A DNA stretch of 64,000 bases from Bacillus sp. (in: firmicutes) (GTDB lineage Bacteria > Bacillota > Bacilli > Bacillales > JACDOC01), in the NCBI GenBank assembly GCA_017656295.1, contig JACDOC010000001.1, forward strand, positions 124,001 to 188,000, given 5' to 3'. The stretch's first letter is position 1. Each line of letters opens with the position of its first letter. The notes under the pieces were generated by a model. It made no database searches and was not told the origin of the DNA. It was given only the letters and a program-made list of their open reading frames with translations. Positions 63,012 to 64,000 of this stretch are shown piece after piece. The translations under genes were made by a program, and so were the position numbers.

Positions 63012-63848
63012 ATGTTCCGCGGCTTTTACACGGTAGCGTCCGGTATGATTGCTTACCAACGAAAAGCAGAAATGCTTACGAATAATATGGCGAATGTACA
63101 TACTCCAGGCTTTAAAGCCGATCAATCAGCGATGCGCGCGTTTCCAGAAATGTTATTAAAACGAATCGATGAAATGACGATACCAACGGAAAAAAAGCTT
63201 AACATCTTAAAAACACCGACAGTTGGTTCACTAAATACTGGAGTTTATATGCAAGAAGCGATTCCGAATTTTAAGCAAGGGGACTTACAAGAAACGTCGC
63301 TTCCTACTGACCTTGCCTTACTCGATGTGCTCGTTCCTACATCAGAAGAGACCGGTTTAAATGGAGCGTTGTTCTTTACCATTCAACATCCAACAGACGG
63401 TCTGCGCTATACGAGAAACGGAAACTTTACCATAGATCCTGAAGGGTTTTTAACGACATCTGCCGGATGGTATGTGCTGGATGACGAAGGGAACCGCATT
63501 CAACTACCGAATGATGATTTTATGGTCCGACCGAACGGGGTAATTGAAGCGAACGGTCAAGAAATCGCCCAAATCGGTATTGCCTTTGCGGAAAATGTGC
63601 ATGCGTTACAAAAAGATGGCGAAGGGCTGTATCGTTTACCTGAAGGAACATTACCAAACGCCAATGAAGTGGACGGTGTGCAATATCAGTTACGCCAAGG
63701 GTTTATTGAACGATCCAACGTCGATCCAACGCGGACGATGACAGATTTGTTAACCGCGTTCCGAGCCTTTGAAGCGAATCAAAAAGTGCTCCAAGCATAC
63801 GATCGAAGCATGGAAAAAGCGACGAACGAAATTGGTCGCATTGGTTAA
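63012..63848 (+). CDS. flhO: Flagellar basal-body rod protein FlhO (FlgF/FlgG family)
   Basis: Rod/hook-junction protein exported by the flagellar type III system. 278 residues. N-terminal FRGFYTVASGMIAYQRKAEMLTNNMANVHTPGFKAD and C-terminal DPTRTMTDLLTAFRAFEANQKVLQAYDRSMEKATNEIGRIG coiled-coil motifs bracket a central FlgG-type domain (LRYTRNGNFTIDPEGFL). ATG 63012 after GAGGTGA; GTG 63003 lies in that site. Confidence 0.95.
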   Translation: MFRGFYTVASGMIAYQRKAEMLTNNMANVHTPGFKADQSAMRAFPEMLLKRIDEMTIPTEKKLNILKTPTVGSLNTGVYMQEAIPNFKQGDLQETSLPTDLALLDVLVPTSEETGLNGALFFTIQHPTDGLRYTRNGNFTIDPEGFLTTSAGWYVLDDEGNRIQLPNDDFMVRPNGVIEANGQEIAQIGIAFAENVHALQKDGEGLYRLPEGTLPNANEVDGVQYQLRQGFIERSNVDPTRTMTDLLTAFRAFEANQKVLQAYDRSMEKATNEIGRIG

Positions 63849-63874
63849 GGCGCATCAATTAGGAGGAAATAACG

Positions 63875-64000
63875 ATGAATCGAACGATGATCATAGCATC
63901 AAATACGATGAACCAGCTCCAACAACAATTGGATATCATTAGCCACAACATAGCAAACGTGGATACGACCGGATTTAAAAAACGCACGACACCATTTAGT
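63875..64000 (+). CDS. flhP: Flagellar rod protein FlhP, N-terminal part (cut by window end)
   Basis: 42 codons visible from ATG 63875, with AGGAGG nine bases upstream. The rod-protein N-terminal motif LDIISHNIANVDTTGFKKR is clear, and flhP follows flhO in B. subtilis. The rest lies beyond the window. Confidence 0.9.
   Translation, partial: MNRTMIIASNTMNQLQQQLDIISHNIANVDTTGFKKRTTPFS

Overview
The window is a chromosomal segment of a spore-forming member of the Bacillaceae. From spo0F to flhO/flhP the genes follow the Bacillus subtilis backbone almost one for one: rpoE-pyrG-ywjG-spo0F-fbaA-tal-murA2-glpX-rho-rpmE-tdk-prfA-prmC-spoIIR-ywlB-tsaC-mntP-ywlE-rpiB-ywlG-glyA-upp-mnaA-atp, then ywzB-ywmB-murA1-spoIID, spoIIQ, spoIIID, mbl and flhO/flhP. 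An IcmF mutase at the left end, a nuo operon directly after atp, and the repeat type suggest the Anoxybacillus/Geobacillus/Bacillus neighbourhood rather than B. subtilis itself. The genus is inference. No rRNA, tRNA, CRISPR array, prophage or insertion sequence was seen.

Layout. 1-3.8 kb: end of a TetR-type regulator, icmF and a small membrane protein. 3.9-30.5 kb: housekeeping and sporulation backbone (RNA polymerase delta, CTP synthase with an attenuator leader, phosphorelay Spo0F, glycolysis/gluconeogenesis enzymes, cell-wall MurA2, Rho, release factor and its methylase, SpoIIR, tRNA t6A synthesis, Mn efflux, arginine phosphatase, serine hydroxymethyltransferase, pyrimidine salvage). A two-gene accessory cassette (lactate-dehydrogenase-like enzyme plus lone PTS EIIC) behind two Rex/Fnr-type operators sits between glyA and upp. 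30.9-38.2 kb: complete F1Fo ATP synthase operon. 38.3-40.7 kb: three minus-strand genes related to spore-coat protein CotB, inserted between atp and nuo. 40.8-50.7 kb: an 11-gene complex I operon (nuoABCDHIJKLMN) lacking nuoEFG. 51-57.4 kb: ywzB, ywmB, murA1, spoIID, a leader-peptide/yidC pair, a VanZ-like gene and spoIIQ. 57.7-64 kb: a small membrane protein, a two-component sodium/solute symporter, spoIIID, mbl and flagellar-rod genes flhO/flhP (the last cut by the window edge).

The strongest unexpected signals lie outside the textbook genes. (1) A 92-codon membrane ORF ends in the 5' arm of a 13-bp hairpin whose 3' arm is the ribosome-binding site of the following yidC. This is the architecture of the MifM translation-arrest sensor, but at a different locus with a different protein sequence. 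(2) Several intergenic regions carry arrays of a short motif repeated every 20-22 bp (two helical turns). The motif is constant within an array but differs between arrays. (3) A structured repeat of about 185 bp occurs four times, always intergenic and in one orientation. (4) Dense helically phased DnaA-box clusters flank ywlB and run into tsaC. (5) The atp operon has strong intercistronic hairpins next to the genes for its most abundant subunits.

All calls come from reading sequence and from memory of protein families; no database search was run. Start codons were re-chosen where a Shine-Dalgarno sequence and the family's usual N-terminus agreed.
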